Of a stretch of DNA of 64,000 nt, positions 15,728 through 24,671 are shown one piece after another. Every line of letters starts with the position of its first letter. The stretch's first letter is position 1. Source of the stretch: Burkholderiaceae bacterium (GTDB taxonomy: Bacteria; Pseudomonadota; Gammaproteobacteria; Burkholderiales; Burkholderiaceae_E). The notes under the pieces were generated by a model, which was not told where the DNA came from, ran no database searches, and saw only the letters and a program-made list of their open reading frames with translations. Both the position numbers and the translations under genes were made by a program. The stretch lies in NCBI GenBank assembly GCA_016710525.1, contig JADJVQ010000024.1:49052-113051 (forward strand), read 5' to 3'.

Positions 15728-17470
15728 TCAGGGTTCGATCGGCGTGAACTGCACACGATGCAGCCGCGAATAGGGGCCGTCGCGCGCCACCAGGTCGGCA
15801 TGCCGGCCCTGTTCGACGATGCGTCCGCCCTCGAGCACGACGATGCGGTCGGCCCGCTCGATGGTCGACAGGCGATGCGCGATGACCAGCGTGGTCCGTC
15901 CGCTCATGCTGCGCTCCAGCGCCTGCTGGACATCGCGTTCGGTCTGCGAATCGAGCGCCGACGTGGCTTCGTCGAGCAGCAGGATCGGCGCGTTCTTGAG
16001 CAGGGCGCGGGCGATCGCCAGGCGCTGGCGCTGGCCGCCCGACAGCTTGGCGCCGCGCTCGCCCACCGCGGCGTCGAGCTGCCCGGGCAGCGAGCGCACG
16101 TAGTCGGCCAGCGCGGCGCGCTCGAGGGCCTGCCAGACCTCGCTGTCGTCGACCGGGCGCGCCACGCCGAAGGTGACATTGGCACGCACCGAGTCGTTGA
16201 ACAGCACGATGTCCTGGCTGACCAGCGCGAGCTGGTCGCGCAGGCTGGCCAGCGTCAGGTCGTGTATCGGCACGCCGTCGAGCAGGATGCGTCCGGACGT
16301 GGGCGCGATGAATCGCGGCAGCAGGTTGACCAGCGTGGTCTTGCCGCCCCCCGAGCCGCCCACCAGCGCGACCAGTTCGCCCGGACGCACGGAAAGCTCG
16401 ATGCCGGTCAGCGCATCGCGCTCGGCGCCCGGGTATCGGAACGACACCTGCTCGAAGCGCAGCGCGCCCTCGCAGCGCTCGATGCGCTGGCGCCCGGTTT
16501 CGTCTTCCGCGCGGTGATCGAGCAGTTCGAAGACGCTCTCGGCGGCGGCCAGGCCGCGCTGCAGCGGTCCGTTGATGTCGGCCAGGTGCTTCAGCGGCGC
16601 CAGCAGCATCAGCATGCCGGTGATGAACGACACGAAGCCGCCCACCGTGGTCTCATTGTTCATCGACTGCGCCAAGGCCAGCGACACCACCGTGGCGACC
16701 GCGATCGCCGCGCACAGCTGGGTGATCGGGACGGTGGCGCCGCTGGCCACCGAATGGCGCATCGCGAAGCCGCGCAGCCGCTCGACCGTGCGCCCGAACA
16801 GCGCGGTTTCGCGTTCGTAGGCGCCGAAGACCTTGATGACCTTGTAGCCGTGCACGGCCTCTTCGACGACCCGCGTGAGCTCGCCGGTGTGCTCCAGGCT
16901 CTGACGGTTCAGGCGCCGCATCCGCTTGCTGAATACCGCGACCACGATCGCGATCACCGGGATCAGGGCGATCGCCACCAGGGTGAGCCGCCAGTTCAGG
17001 TAAAGCAGCCAGCCCAGCAGGCCGACGATCACCAGGCTGTCGCGGACCACCGTGGTCAGCACGCGCGTGGCCGCCACCGTGACGTTGTTGACCTCGAAGA
17101 CGATCTTGGAGATCAGCAACCCCGAGGCTTCGCGTTCGAAGTCGGCCGCCGGCAGATGCAGCATGTGCGCGAACATCTCGCGGCGCATGTCGGCCAGCAC
17201 CTTGTTGGCGACCCAGGCCAGCGCATAGTTGCTGGTGAAGGTGGCGATGCCGCGCACCACGAAGATGCCGATGATGGCGACCGGCACGTACCAGAGTTCG
17301 ATGCCCGACTTGTCGACGAATCCGCGATCGAGCAGCGGCTTCATCAGCGCCGGAAACACCGGTTCGGTGGCCGCGGCCACCACCATCCCGACCATGGCCA
17401 GGCCGAAACCGCGCAGATAGGGCCGGGTGTAGCCCATCAGGCGGCGATAGATCGCGAGACTCTGTTTCAC
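15728..17470 (-). CDS. msbA: Lipid A-core flippase, ABC transporter
   Basis: A 580-residue fused ABC half-transporter. Six membrane helices fill residues ~20-300, and the nucleotide-binding domain has Walker A GGSGGGKTT (371-379), the Q-loop VSQDIVLFND, the signature LSGGQRQRLAIARALL, Walker B ILLLDEATSALD and the H-loop IAHRLST. Length and the lipopolysaccharide neighbours support MsbA, which flips lipid A-core across the inner membrane using ATP. The start is GTG (17470), 10 bp after the upstream glycosyltransferase. A different lipid exporter of the same family cannot be excluded without a tree. Confidence 0.93.
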   Translation of the reverse strand: MKQSLAIYRRLMGYTRPYLRGFGLAMVGMVVAAATEPVFPALMKPLLDRGFVDKSGIELWYVPVAIIGIFVVRGIATFTSNYALAWVANKVLADMRREMFAHMLHLPAADFEREASGLLISKIVFEVNNVTVAATRVLTTVVRDSLVIVGLLGWLLYLNWRLTLVAIALIPVIAIVVAVFSKRMRRLNRQSLEHTGELTRVVEEAVHGYKVIKVFGAYERETALFGRTVERLRGFAMRHSVASGATVPITQLCAAIAVATVVSLALAQSMNNETTVGGFVSFITGMLMLLAPLKHLADINGPLQRGLAAAESVFELLDHRAEDETGRQRIERCEGALRFEQVSFRYPGAERDALTGIELSVRPGELVALVGGSGGGKTTLVNLLPRFIAPTSGRILLDGVPIHDLTLASLRDQLALVSQDIVLFNDSVRANVTFGVARPVDDSEVWQALERAALADYVRSLPGQLDAAVGERGAKLSGGQRQRLAIARALLKNAPILLLDEATSALDSQTERDVQQALERSMSGRTTLVIAHRLSTIERADRIVVLEGGRIVEQGRHADLVARDGPYSRLHRVQFTPIEP

Positions 17471-17480
17471 GGCGTTCGTT

Positions 17481-18653
17481 TCAAGGCGCGGGCGATTCTG
17501 CCAGAACCTGGCGGTAGAGCGTCAGCAGCGACTGGGCCGTCGCCTCGAGCGTCCAGGGCATCGCGCTGGCGCGTGCGGCCCGGCGCATCGCACCGTCGGC
17601 GCTCCGAGCCGCCAGGCGCGCCATCGCACCGGCGATCGAAGCGACATCGAGCGCATCGTGCACGAAGCCGTTGACCCCGGGTTCGATCAGTTCTCCCACG
17701 CCGCAGGTGGGGCTGGCGATCACCGGCAGGCCGCAGGCCAGTCCTTCGAGCGCGGCATTGGGAAACGGATCGTAGAGCGCCGGCGCGAGAAAACCATCGG
17801 CAGCCCAGAGCACCGGCCGAACGTCGTCGAGTCCGCCCAGGAACTGCACCCGATCGCCCAGTCCCAGCGCCGCGGCCTGGCGCCGGTAGCGCTGCAGCCG
17901 GCGGTCGGCGCCCGCCACCAGCAGCACCGCATCGGCGCCCTGCGGCCCGGGCATCGCCGACAGTGCCGCCAGCGCGGCGGCCAGTCCCTTGCGCTCGAAA
18001 CCGGATCCGACGAAAGCGAACACCGCCGCCTGCGCGGCCAGCCCGAAGCGGCGCCGCGACTGCTCGCGCTGTTCGGCGGACGGCGGCGCAAAGCGCTCGA
18101 GGTCCAGTCCGTTGCGCAGCAGATGCAGGCGCTCGCGCGGCACGCCGAAACGCCGGTGGATGTCTTCCAGCACCGCCGAGGCATTGCAGATCACCGCGCG
18201 CAGCGCCGGATGGGTGAACATCGCGCGCTCTTCGCGCAAGACCCAGCGATGGTGCGGATCGAGGCTCAGCGCCGCCGCGCGCCAGCCCGGCAGCACGCGG
18301 CGGCGCTGTTCGAGATAGGCGGCATGCACCCCGTCACCGGCGCGGTACAAGCCAACCCCGGCGACCCGCTCATGGCTTTGGACCAGGTCGAAGCGATGGC
18401 TGCGCAGGACCTGACGCACACCACGGGCGAACGACCAGTCGCGCCACAGGCTGCCGATGTGAAACGGATCGACCTTTAGCAGGGTGAGCCGAACCGGCAG
18501 GCCCTCCAGCGGACCCGTCGGCCAGCGCCGGGCGATCACGGTGAGCTGCACCCCGGCGGCTCCGAGCGCAGCCATCGCCCGCTGCGTGTAACGCTCGGCC
18601 CCGCCATAAGGGTTGTAGCGGGCCCGCACGACGGCAACCGAAAGCGCGCTCAA
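17481..18653 (-). CDS. Family 4 glycosyltransferase coupled to dnaE
   Basis: A 390-residue GT-B glycosyltransferase. The N-terminus SVAVVRARYNPYGGAERYTQ carries the donor-binding GGAE loop, and the C-terminal domain has FAFVGSGFERKGLAAAL, FLGGLDDV and PALYDPFPNAALEGLACGLP. It resembles WaaG-like core transferases. The conserved N-terminus is reached only from the TTG at 18653, whose last two bases are shared with the dnaE stop (TTGA), so translation probably depends on dnaE read-through coupling. It is 10 bp upstream of msbA. The sugar specificity is inference. Confidence 0.9.
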   Translation of the reverse strand: MSALSVAVVRARYNPYGGAERYTQRAMAALGAAGVQLTVIARRWPTGPLEGLPVRLTLLKVDPFHIGSLWRDWSFARGVRQVLRSHRFDLVQSHERVAGVGLYRAGDGVHAAYLEQRRRVLPGWRAAALSLDPHHRWVLREERAMFTHPALRAVICNASAVLEDIHRRFGVPRERLHLLRNGLDLERFAPPSAEQREQSRRRFGLAAQAAVFAFVGSGFERKGLAAALAALSAMPGPQGADAVLLVAGADRRLQRYRRQAAALGLGDRVQFLGGLDDVRPVLWAADGFLAPALYDPFPNAALEGLACGLPVIASPTCGVGELIEPGVNGFVHDALDVASIAGAMARLAARSADGAMRRAARASAMPWTLEATAQSLLTLYRQVLAESPAP

Positions 18654-21600
18654 TAGTCGACCTGGACGGCGATCGGGTGCAGGCGGCGGCGCACATCGGC
18701 CAGCAGGTCTTCGCGCGGACAGACGCGCCAGCGTTCGCCGAGTTCGACCGCGCAGCGGCCCCCGGCGTTGCCATACTCCACCAGCACCGGCAGCGGCGTT
18801 TCGCTGATGCCGGCATAGGGTTCGATCGCGCCGCGCAGCAGCGCCGCGTCGGCCACGCCGTTCAAGCTGATGCGCAGGCGCTTGCCGAACTCCTGGCGCG
18901 CCCCGGTCAGGTCGAGCACGCGCTCGGCCACCACGCGCACGCCACCGCTGTATTCGTCCTTGCTGACCTTGGCCAGCGCGATGATCAGTTCGTCATCGCG
19001 GATCAGGCTGCGGTGCTTCTCGTACAGCTCGTTGTAGACGGTGAGCTCGACCTTGCCCGAGCCGTCGTCGATCATCACGGCGCACATCTTGCCGCGACGG
19101 GTCATCTGGGTGCGCTGCGAGGCGACGATGCCGGCCAGCCAGACCGTCTGCTTGTCGGGCTGGATGTCGGCCAGGCGCGTGCGCGCAAAGCGCCGCACCT
19201 CATCCTGGAAACCTGCGAACAGATGGCCGGTGAGAAAAAACCCGAGCGCCGCCTTTTCTTCCTGCAGCCGCTGGCGCTCGCTCCAGGCCGGCACCGACTG
19301 CCAGCGAATGGGCGCGTCGCCCGCGCCATCGCCGGTGCCGAACAGGCTTACCTGGTCGATCGCCGCCTCGTGGGCCTCGGCCGCCTCCATCGCCTGGGCG
19401 ACATTGGCCAGCACGCGCGCCCGGTCTTCGTCGAGCGCGTCGAACGCCCCGGCCCGGGCCAGGGCCTCGATCGAGCGCCGATTGACCACGCGCCGATCGA
19501 TGCGGGTGCAGAAGTCGGCCAGGCTGCTGAAGGGCCGTTCGGCACGCATCTTCAGGATGTTGAGCACGGCCGATTCGCCGGTGCCCTTGACCGCGCCCAG
19601 GCCGTAGCGGATGGCCCGGTCGCCCTTCGAAGTTTTGGTGGGCTGCGCGACCACCGGCTGGAACCGGTAGCCGGACAGATTGATGTCGGGCGGCAGCACC
19701 GTGACCTTGTTGTCCTTGGCGTCGGACACGAACAGCTGCACCTTGTCGGTGTCGTCCATGTCGGCCGACAGGGTGGCGGCCAGGAACTCCGCCGGGTAAT
19801 GCGCCTTCAGCCACGCGGTGTGGTAGGTGACCACCGCATAGGCCGCGGTGTGCGACTTGTTGAAGCCGTACTCGGCGAACATCGCCATCAGGTCGAACAG
19901 CTTGTTGGCCAGGTCGGCGGCGTAGCCCTTCTTCAGCGCGCCCTCGACGAACAGGCCGCGGTGCTCGGCCATCTCCTCGGCCTTCTTCTTGCCCATCGCG
20001 CGGCGCAGCAGGTCGGCGCCGCCGAGCGTGTAGCCGCCGATGATCTGCGCGATCTGCATCACCTGTTCCTGGTACACGATCACGCCGTAGGTCGGCTCCA
20101 GGCACTGCTGCAGGTCGGGGTGGAAATAGTCGATCTTCTGCTGGCCCTTCTTGCGCAGGATGAAGTCATCGACCATGCCCGAGCCCAGCGGGCCCGGACG
20201 GTACAGCGCCAGCACGGCGATGATGTCCTCGAAGCGGTCGGGCGCCAGTTTCTTAAGCAGCTTTTTCATCCCGTCGCTTTCCACCTGGAAGATCGCGTTG
20301 GTGTTCGCGTCTTTCAGGACCTGGTAAGCACGGGGATCGTCGAAGGCCAGCGTGGCCAGATCCAGAGGCGGCTGATCGGGCGCGCGCGGGCGGGCATTGA
20401 TGTACTGCACCGCCAGGTCGATGATGGTCAGGTTGCGCAGGCCCAGGAAGTCGAACTTCACCAGTCCCACCGCCTCGACGTCGTCCTTGTCGTACTGGCT
20501 GATGACGGAATCGGTGCCGGGCGCCTTGTACAGCGGGCAGAAATCGGTGAGCTTGCCGGGCGCGATCAGCACGCCGCCGGCGTGCATGCCGACGTTGCGC
20601 GCCAGGTCTTCGAGCGGCTCGGCCAGCGCCAGCAGTTCGCGGACCTCGTCTTCTTTTTTCTCGCGTTCGGCCAGCAGGGGTTCGGTTTCGCGCGCCTTGG
20701 CCAGCGAAACCGGCTTGTTCTGCACGACCGGGATCAGTTTGGAGAGCTGGTCGCAGAAGTTGTAGCCCATGTCGAGCACGCGGCCGGCATCGCGGATGAC
20801 GGCCTTGGAGGCCATGGTGCCGAACGTGGCGATCTGGCTGACGGCCTGCTCGCCATACTTGTTGCGAACGTACTCGATGACCTTGTAGCGGTTGTCCTGG
20901 CAGAAGTCGATGTCGAAGTCGGGCATCGACACGCGCTCCGGGTTGAGGAAGCGCTCGAACAGCAGGGCGTAGGGAATGGGGTCCAGATCGGTGATGCCCA
21001 GCGCGAAGGCCACCAGCGAGCCCGCGCCCGAACCGCGGCCCGGGCCGACCGGAACCCCGTTGGCCTTGGCCCAGTTGATGAAGTCGGCCACGATCAGGAA
21101 GTAGCCCGGGAAGCCCATCTGCACGATGGTGTCGCACTCGTAGGCGAGGCGCGCCTCGTACTGCTCGCGCCGGGCCTCGAGCTCCTGCGGATGCGGGAAC
21201 AGCTTGGCCATGCGCAGCACCAGGCCTTCGCGCGCCTGGATGCGCAGGAAGTCGTCCAGCGTGACGCCCTCGGGCGTGGGGAACTGCGGCAGGCTCGGCT
21301 TGCCCAGGGTCATGGGCACGCTGCAGCGGCGCGCGATCTGGACCGAGTTCTCGAGCGCCTGCGGCAGGTCGGCGAAACGCTCTGCCATCTCGGCCTGCGT
21401 CAGAAAATACTGCTCTTCGGTGAACTTTCGCGAACGGCGCGGATTGGCGAGGATCTCGCCCTCGGCGATGCACACGCGCGCCTCGTGGGCCCGGAATTCG
21501 TCTCGGGCGATGAACTGCACCGGGTGGGTTGCCACCAGCGGCAGGCCCAGATCGGCAGCCAGTTGCGCGGCCTCCCGCGTCTGCGTTTCGGAATCGCGCG

Positions 21601-22123
21601 TGCCGATGCGCTGCGCCTCGAGGTAGTAAGCCTGCGGAAAGCGCGCGGCCCAGGCCTGCGCCAGGCGCGCCGCGGCCTCGCGGTTGCCCGCCAGCAGCGC
21701 CTGCCCGACGTCGCCCAACTGGGCGCCCGACAGCATGATCAGCCCCTCGTTGGGCTCATCGAACCAGCGGGTGAGCATTTCGGCCCGGCCACGGTATTCG
21801 TTGGTGAGCCAGGCCCGGGACAGCAGGTCGCACAACCTGAGGTAACCCTTTGCGTCGCGCGCCAGCAGCAGCACCCGATGCGGGCGGTCGCGCTCGGCCT
21901 CGTTGGTGAGCCAGACATCGGCGCCCAGCAGCGGTTTGACCCCCTTGCCGCGCGCCGCCTTGTAGAACTTGATCCATCCGAACAGATTGCTCAGGTCGGT
22001 CAGAGCCACCGCCGGCTGCTGGTCGGCCAGGGCGGCCTGGACCAGCGAATCGACACGAACGATCGAATCGCTGATGGAATATTCAGAATGCACACGCAGG
22101 TGCACGAAGAGCGGAGGCTGCAT
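18650..22123 (-). CDS. dnaE: DNA polymerase III alpha subunit
   Basis: The replicative polymerase catalytic subunit, 1157 residues, the full length of DnaE1. The PHP domain opens FVHLRVHSEYSISDSIVRVD, and the palm has GPGRGSGAGSLVAF and the catalytic Asp pair in SMPDFDIDFCQ. Later landmarks are GMHAGGVLIAPG, LYRPGPLGSGMVDDF, AEYGFNKSHTAAYA and an OB-fold region near the end. The ATG at 22123 is preceded by AAGGT. A much longer open frame continues upstream to 24073 but is antisense to other genes. The stop is shared with the start of a glycosyltransferase gene. Confidence 0.98.
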   Translation of the reverse strand: MQPPLFVHLRVHSEYSISDSIVRVDSLVQAALADQQPAVALTDLSNLFGWIKFYKAARGKGVKPLLGADVWLTNEAERDRPHRVLLLARDAKGYLRLCDLLSRAWLTNEYRGRAEMLTRWFDEPNEGLIMLSGAQLGDVGQALLAGNREAAARLAQAWAARFPQAYYLEAQRIGTRDSETQTREAAQLAADLGLPLVATHPVQFIARDEFRAHEARVCIAEGEILANPRRSRKFTEEQYFLTQAEMAERFADLPQALENSVQIARRCSVPMTLGKPSLPQFPTPEGVTLDDFLRIQAREGLVLRMAKLFPHPQELEARREQYEARLAYECDTIVQMGFPGYFLIVADFINWAKANGVPVGPGRGSGAGSLVAFALGITDLDPIPYALLFERFLNPERVSMPDFDIDFCQDNRYKVIEYVRNKYGEQAVSQIATFGTMASKAVIRDAGRVLDMGYNFCDQLSKLIPVVQNKPVSLAKARETEPLLAEREKKEDEVRELLALAEPLEDLARNVGMHAGGVLIAPGKLTDFCPLYKAPGTDSVISQYDKDDVEAVGLVKFDFLGLRNLTIIDLAVQYINARPRAPDQPPLDLATLAFDDPRAYQVLKDANTNAIFQVESDGMKKLLKKLAPDRFEDIIAVLALYRPGPLGSGMVDDFILRKKGQQKIDYFHPDLQQCLEPTYGVIVYQEQVMQIAQIIGGYTLGGADLLRRAMGKKKAEEMAEHRGLFVEGALKKGYAADLANKLFDLMAMFAEYGFNKSHTAAYAVVTYHTAWLKAHYPAEFLAATLSADMDDTDKVQLFVSDAKDNKVTVLPPDINLSGYRFQPVVAQPTKTSKGDRAIRYGLGAVKGTGESAVLNILKMRAERPFSSLADFCTRIDRRVVNRRSIEALARAGAFDALDEDRARVLANVAQAMEAAEAHEAAIDQVSLFGTGDGAGDAPIRWQSVPAWSERQRLQEEKAALGFFLTGHLFAGFQDEVRRFARTRLADIQPDKQTVWLAGIVASQRTQMTRRGKMCAVMIDDGSGKVELTVYNELYEKHRSLIRDDELIIALAKVSKDEYSGGVRVVAERVLDLTGARQEFGKRLRISLNGVADAALLRGAIEPYAGISETPLPVLVEYGNAGGRCAVELGERWRVCPREDLLADVRRRLHPIAVQVDY

Positions 22124-22235
22124 CGGTACAATTTTACCTTTACACCTCGATCCGCGGCCCGATGGCCGCGCTCCTCCCCCCGATGCCCGCCTGCTGCACT
22201 GCCACACCGTCTCATCCTCGTTCCGGAAACTCCTG

Positions 22236-23111
22236 ATGACCAGCCGGGTCGACCACCGCAAGGCGGTGCTGCTGCTGGTCTTTTGCGCCTTGTGCTGGAG
22301 CATTGCGGGGGTGTTCACCCGGCTGCTCGAGCGCGCCGAGAGCTTCGAAGTCACGTTCTGGCGCAGTTTCTTCTGCGTGCTGGGTGTGCTGCTGATCATG
22401 GCGGTCCAGCAGCGCGGCAACCCCTGGGGCGTGGTGCGGCGCATGGGCCTGGCCGGCATGGTCTCGGGCGTCATGTGGGCGGTGATGTTCACCTGCTTCA
22501 TGGTCGCGCTGACCCGCACCAGCACCGCCAACACCATGCTGGTGTCGAGCATCTCGCCCCTGCTGGCGGCGCTGCTGGCCTGGGCCGTGCTGGGCGAACG
22601 CATTCGCGGGGGCACCTGGCTGTCGATCGTCGCGGCCCTGGCAGGCATCTTCTGGATGGTGCGCGAAGGCGTGTCGGCGCAGGGCCTGAGCGGCATGCTG
22701 ATCGCCGCCGGCGTGCCGCTGGCGTCGGCCATCAACCTGATCACCCTGAAGAAGATGCATGCCACGGTCGACCTGGGACCGGCCGTGCTGATCGGCGCGG
22801 TGCTGTCCTGCCTGGTCACCCTGCCCCTGGCCTGGCCGCTGTCGGCCACCCCCGGCGATCTGTCCATCCTGGCGCTGCTGGGCTTCGTGCAGCTGGCGGT
22901 GCCCTGCATGCTGATGGTCCGTGCGGCGCGCCATCTGCAACCGCACGAAATCGCCCTGATCGGTCTGCTCGAGGTGGTGCTGGGTCCGATCTGGGCCTGG
23001 CTGGGCGCCAACGAGGCGATGGGTCCGGCCACGGTCCAGGGCGGCCTCATGGTGCTGGCCGCACTGGCCCTGAACGCCTGGCTGCAGCGCCGCCAGCCGG
23101 CGCGCGCATGA
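22236..23111 (+). CDS. EamA-family (DMT superfamily) permease
   Basis: A 291-residue inner-membrane protein with ten predicted helices in two EamA repeats (VLLLVFCALCWSIAGVFTR at the start; SGMLIAAGVPLASAINLIT opening the second half). Such permeases export small metabolites; the substrate cannot be read from the sequence. It is divergent from dnaE, 112 bp away. Its stop overlaps the ATG of the HAD phosphatase gene as ATGA (23108-23111), so the two are likely translated together. Confidence 0.93.
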   Translation: MTSRVDHRKAVLLLVFCALCWSIAGVFTRLLERAESFEVTFWRSFFCVLGVLLIMAVQQRGNPWGVVRRMGLAGMVSGVMWAVMFTCFMVALTRTSTANTMLVSSISPLLAALLAWAVLGERIRGGTWLSIVAALAGIFWMVREGVSAQGLSGMLIAAGVPLASAINLITLKKMHATVDLGPAVLIGAVLSCLVTLPLAWPLSATPGDLSILALLGFVQLAVPCMLMVRAARHLQPHEIALIGLLEVVLGPIWAWLGANEAMGPATVQGGLMVLAALALNAWLQRRQPARA

Positions 23112-23929
23112 ACCGCAGCCCGCCCCAGCCGCCAGGGCCGGCCCCATTGGCCGGCATGCCGGCCAGCGGACTCGACGGCCTGCTCACCGACATCGACGAC
23201 ACCATGACCACCGGCGGCCGGCTGCACGCATCGGCCTATCGCGCGCTGGAGCGCCTGCACGAGTCCGGCCTGAAGATCGTGCCGGTGACCGGGCGCTCGG
23301 CCGGCTGGGCCCACATGATCCTCAAGACCTGGCCGGTCGATGCCGTGGTTGCCGAAAGCGGCGGCCTGTACCTGGCGCGGGATCCGGCCGGCGGCCGGCT
23401 GCGCCAGGTGTTGCACGCCGCGCCCGCCCAGGTGGCCCGCGAACGCGCCCACGTGCAGGCGCTCGCCGAGCAGCTGATCCGCGAGATGCCGGGATTCGCG
23501 CCAGCCAGCGACAACGCCTATCGGCAGGTCGATGTCGCGATCGACTGGTGCGAAGAAGTCGATCCTGTGCCGGCGGCACAGGTGGCCCAGGCCATCGCCC
23601 GGTTTCATCAGGCCGGCTACAGCGCGCGCGCCAGCAGCGTGCACATCAACGCCTGGTCGGGGTCCTTCGACAAGGCGCCGATGGCACTTCGCTGCCTGAA
23701 CGAGGTCTGGGGAGTCGACGCCGCTCAGGCCGCCCGGCGCTGGCTGTTCGTGGGCGATGCGCCCAACGATGCCTCGATGTTCGACGTGTTCCGGCGCAGC
23801 GTCGGTGTGGCCAACATCGTTCCCGCGCTGGCGCGCCTGCCGGTGGCGCCGGGCTGGCTGACCCGAGCCAGCCACGGCGCCGGGTTCGAGGAACTCGCCC
23901 AGCACCTGCTGGCGGCCGCCGGCCGCTGA
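23108..23929 (+). CDS. HAD-superfamily (Cof/IIB-like) phosphatase
   Basis: A 273-residue hydrolase. HAD motif I is LLTDIDDTMTTGG with the nucleophile and acid Asp; motif II is VTGRSAGW; motif IV is FVGDAPNDASMF with the two Asp that hold magnesium. The large cap between motifs II and III, with HINAWSGSFDKAPM, fits the IIB (sucrose-phosphatase or mannosyl-phosphoglycerate phosphatase-like) class. The substrate is unknown; coupling to the permease suggests that dephosphorylation and export may be linked. The TGA stop is followed by repeated copies of itself in a 12-bp array. Confidence 0.88.
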   Translation: MNRSPPQPPGPAPLAGMPASGLDGLLTDIDDTMTTGGRLHASAYRALERLHESGLKIVPVTGRSAGWAHMILKTWPVDAVVAESGGLYLARDPAGGRLRQVLHAAPAQVARERAHVQALAEQLIREMPGFAPASDNAYRQVDVAIDWCEEVDPVPAAQVAQAIARFHQAGYSARASSVHINAWSGSFDKAPMALRCLNEVWGVDAAQAARRWLFVGDAPNDASMFDVFRRSVGVANIVPALARLPVAPGWLTRASHGAGFEELAQHLLAAAGR

Positions 23930-23980
23930 TTCGGCCGCTGAGTCGGCCGCTGATTCGGCCGCTGATTCGGCCGCTGAGTC
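23921..23980. repeat. 12-bp tandem array repeating the stop codon in frame
   Basis: GGCCGCTGATTC, alternating with GGCCGCTGAGTC, occurs five times in a row (23921-23980), followed by a degenerate sixth copy. The first copy contains the last codons and TGA of the HAD phosphatase gene. Because the unit is 12 bases, every copy adds another in-frame TGA. No terminator hairpin was recognised. Confidence 0.85.
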
Positions 23981-24029
23981 GCCCCCAGAGTCGGCCGCGC
24001 CGGCCAAGCCCCGGGCGGGGCACGCAGTT

Positions 24030-24590
24030 TCAGCGGCGCAGCGCCCGCGCCTTCTCGGCGATCCGCCGCCCATAGCCCCGCGCCGATTCGATGTCGCCGG
24101 CCGGCGGGCTTTGTTCCGGAGGAACGTTGTCGGCCTGCGCCATCACGCCCAGGAAGCCGCCCAGCCGGTTGACGCTTTGCGGATCGCCGGGCGTGGCCGC
24201 GCCCTGCGTGCCGGTGCCCACCCAGATCATGCCGTGCTGCATCGCGAAGGTGGCGAAGTACATCAGCGTCGAGAACTTGTCGCCCGACATGTTCAGCGAG
24301 CAGGTAAATCCGCCGGCCAGCTTGTCCTTCCAGAGCTGGCTGAACCATGCCTTGGCACTGGCATCGGCAAACACCTTGAAGGGCGCCGAGGCGCCGCCCA
24401 TGTAGGTCGGCGCCCCGAACACGATGGCATCGGCGCCCGCCAGCAGATTCCAGCCCGCGTCATCGATCTGGCTGACCTCGAGCAGCACGGCCCGGGCGCC
24501 CGGCAACAGGGCTGCTCCGGCCTGGACAGCCTCGGCCACCTTGCGGGTGTGGCCGTAGCCCGAGTGATAGGCGATGACGATCTGGGTCAT
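24030..24590 (-). CDS. Flavodoxin-family NAD(P)H-dependent oxidoreductase (WrbA-like)
   Basis: A 186-residue FMN-binding flavodoxin-fold protein. The phosphate-binding loop is IAYHSGYGHTRKVAEAV, and the second FMN loop is VFGAPTYMGGASAPFKVFAD, as in the WrbA/YwqN groups. It probably reduces quinones or other small electrophiles. The start at 24590 places the first beta strand at the N-terminus. It lies in the same direction as pirin, 81 bp downstream of it, so co-transcription is plausible. Confidence 0.9.
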   Translation of the reverse strand: MTQIVIAYHSGYGHTRKVAEAVQAGAALLPGARAVLLEVSQIDDAGWNLLAGADAIVFGAPTYMGGASAPFKVFADASAKAWFSQLWKDKLAGGFTCSLNMSGDKFSTLMYFATFAMQHGMIWVGTGTQGAATPGDPQSVNRLGGFLGVMAQADNVPPEQSPPAGDIESARGYGRRIAEKARALRR

Positions 24591-24671
24591 GTGGCTCTCG
24601 AAGGCCGAGGTGGCGAAGGGTGTTGCAGCAGGGATTGCGCAGGCGATCGCGGCGGGGGATCGCGGCCGCGC

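Noticed and set aside
15650..17674. 674-codon rightward frame antisense to msbA
   Set aside because: It mirrors the ABC transporter, whose Walker and signature motifs are intact on the minus strand.
18677..23929. Rightward open frame of about 1750 codons antisense to dnaE
   Set aside because: It exists because high-GC codon bias removes stops from the antisense frame. Only its end (23108-23929, the HAD phosphatase) resembles a protein; the rest mirrors dnaE.
23921..23992. Possible CRISPR-like array
   Set aside because: The units are 12 bp and directly adjacent, with no spacers. The same holds for the 18-bp array at 8984-9037.
22124..24073. Upstream extension of the dnaE frame to 24073
   Set aside because: It is antisense to the EamA and HAD genes and has low-complexity repeats. 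DnaE has its normal start at 22123.
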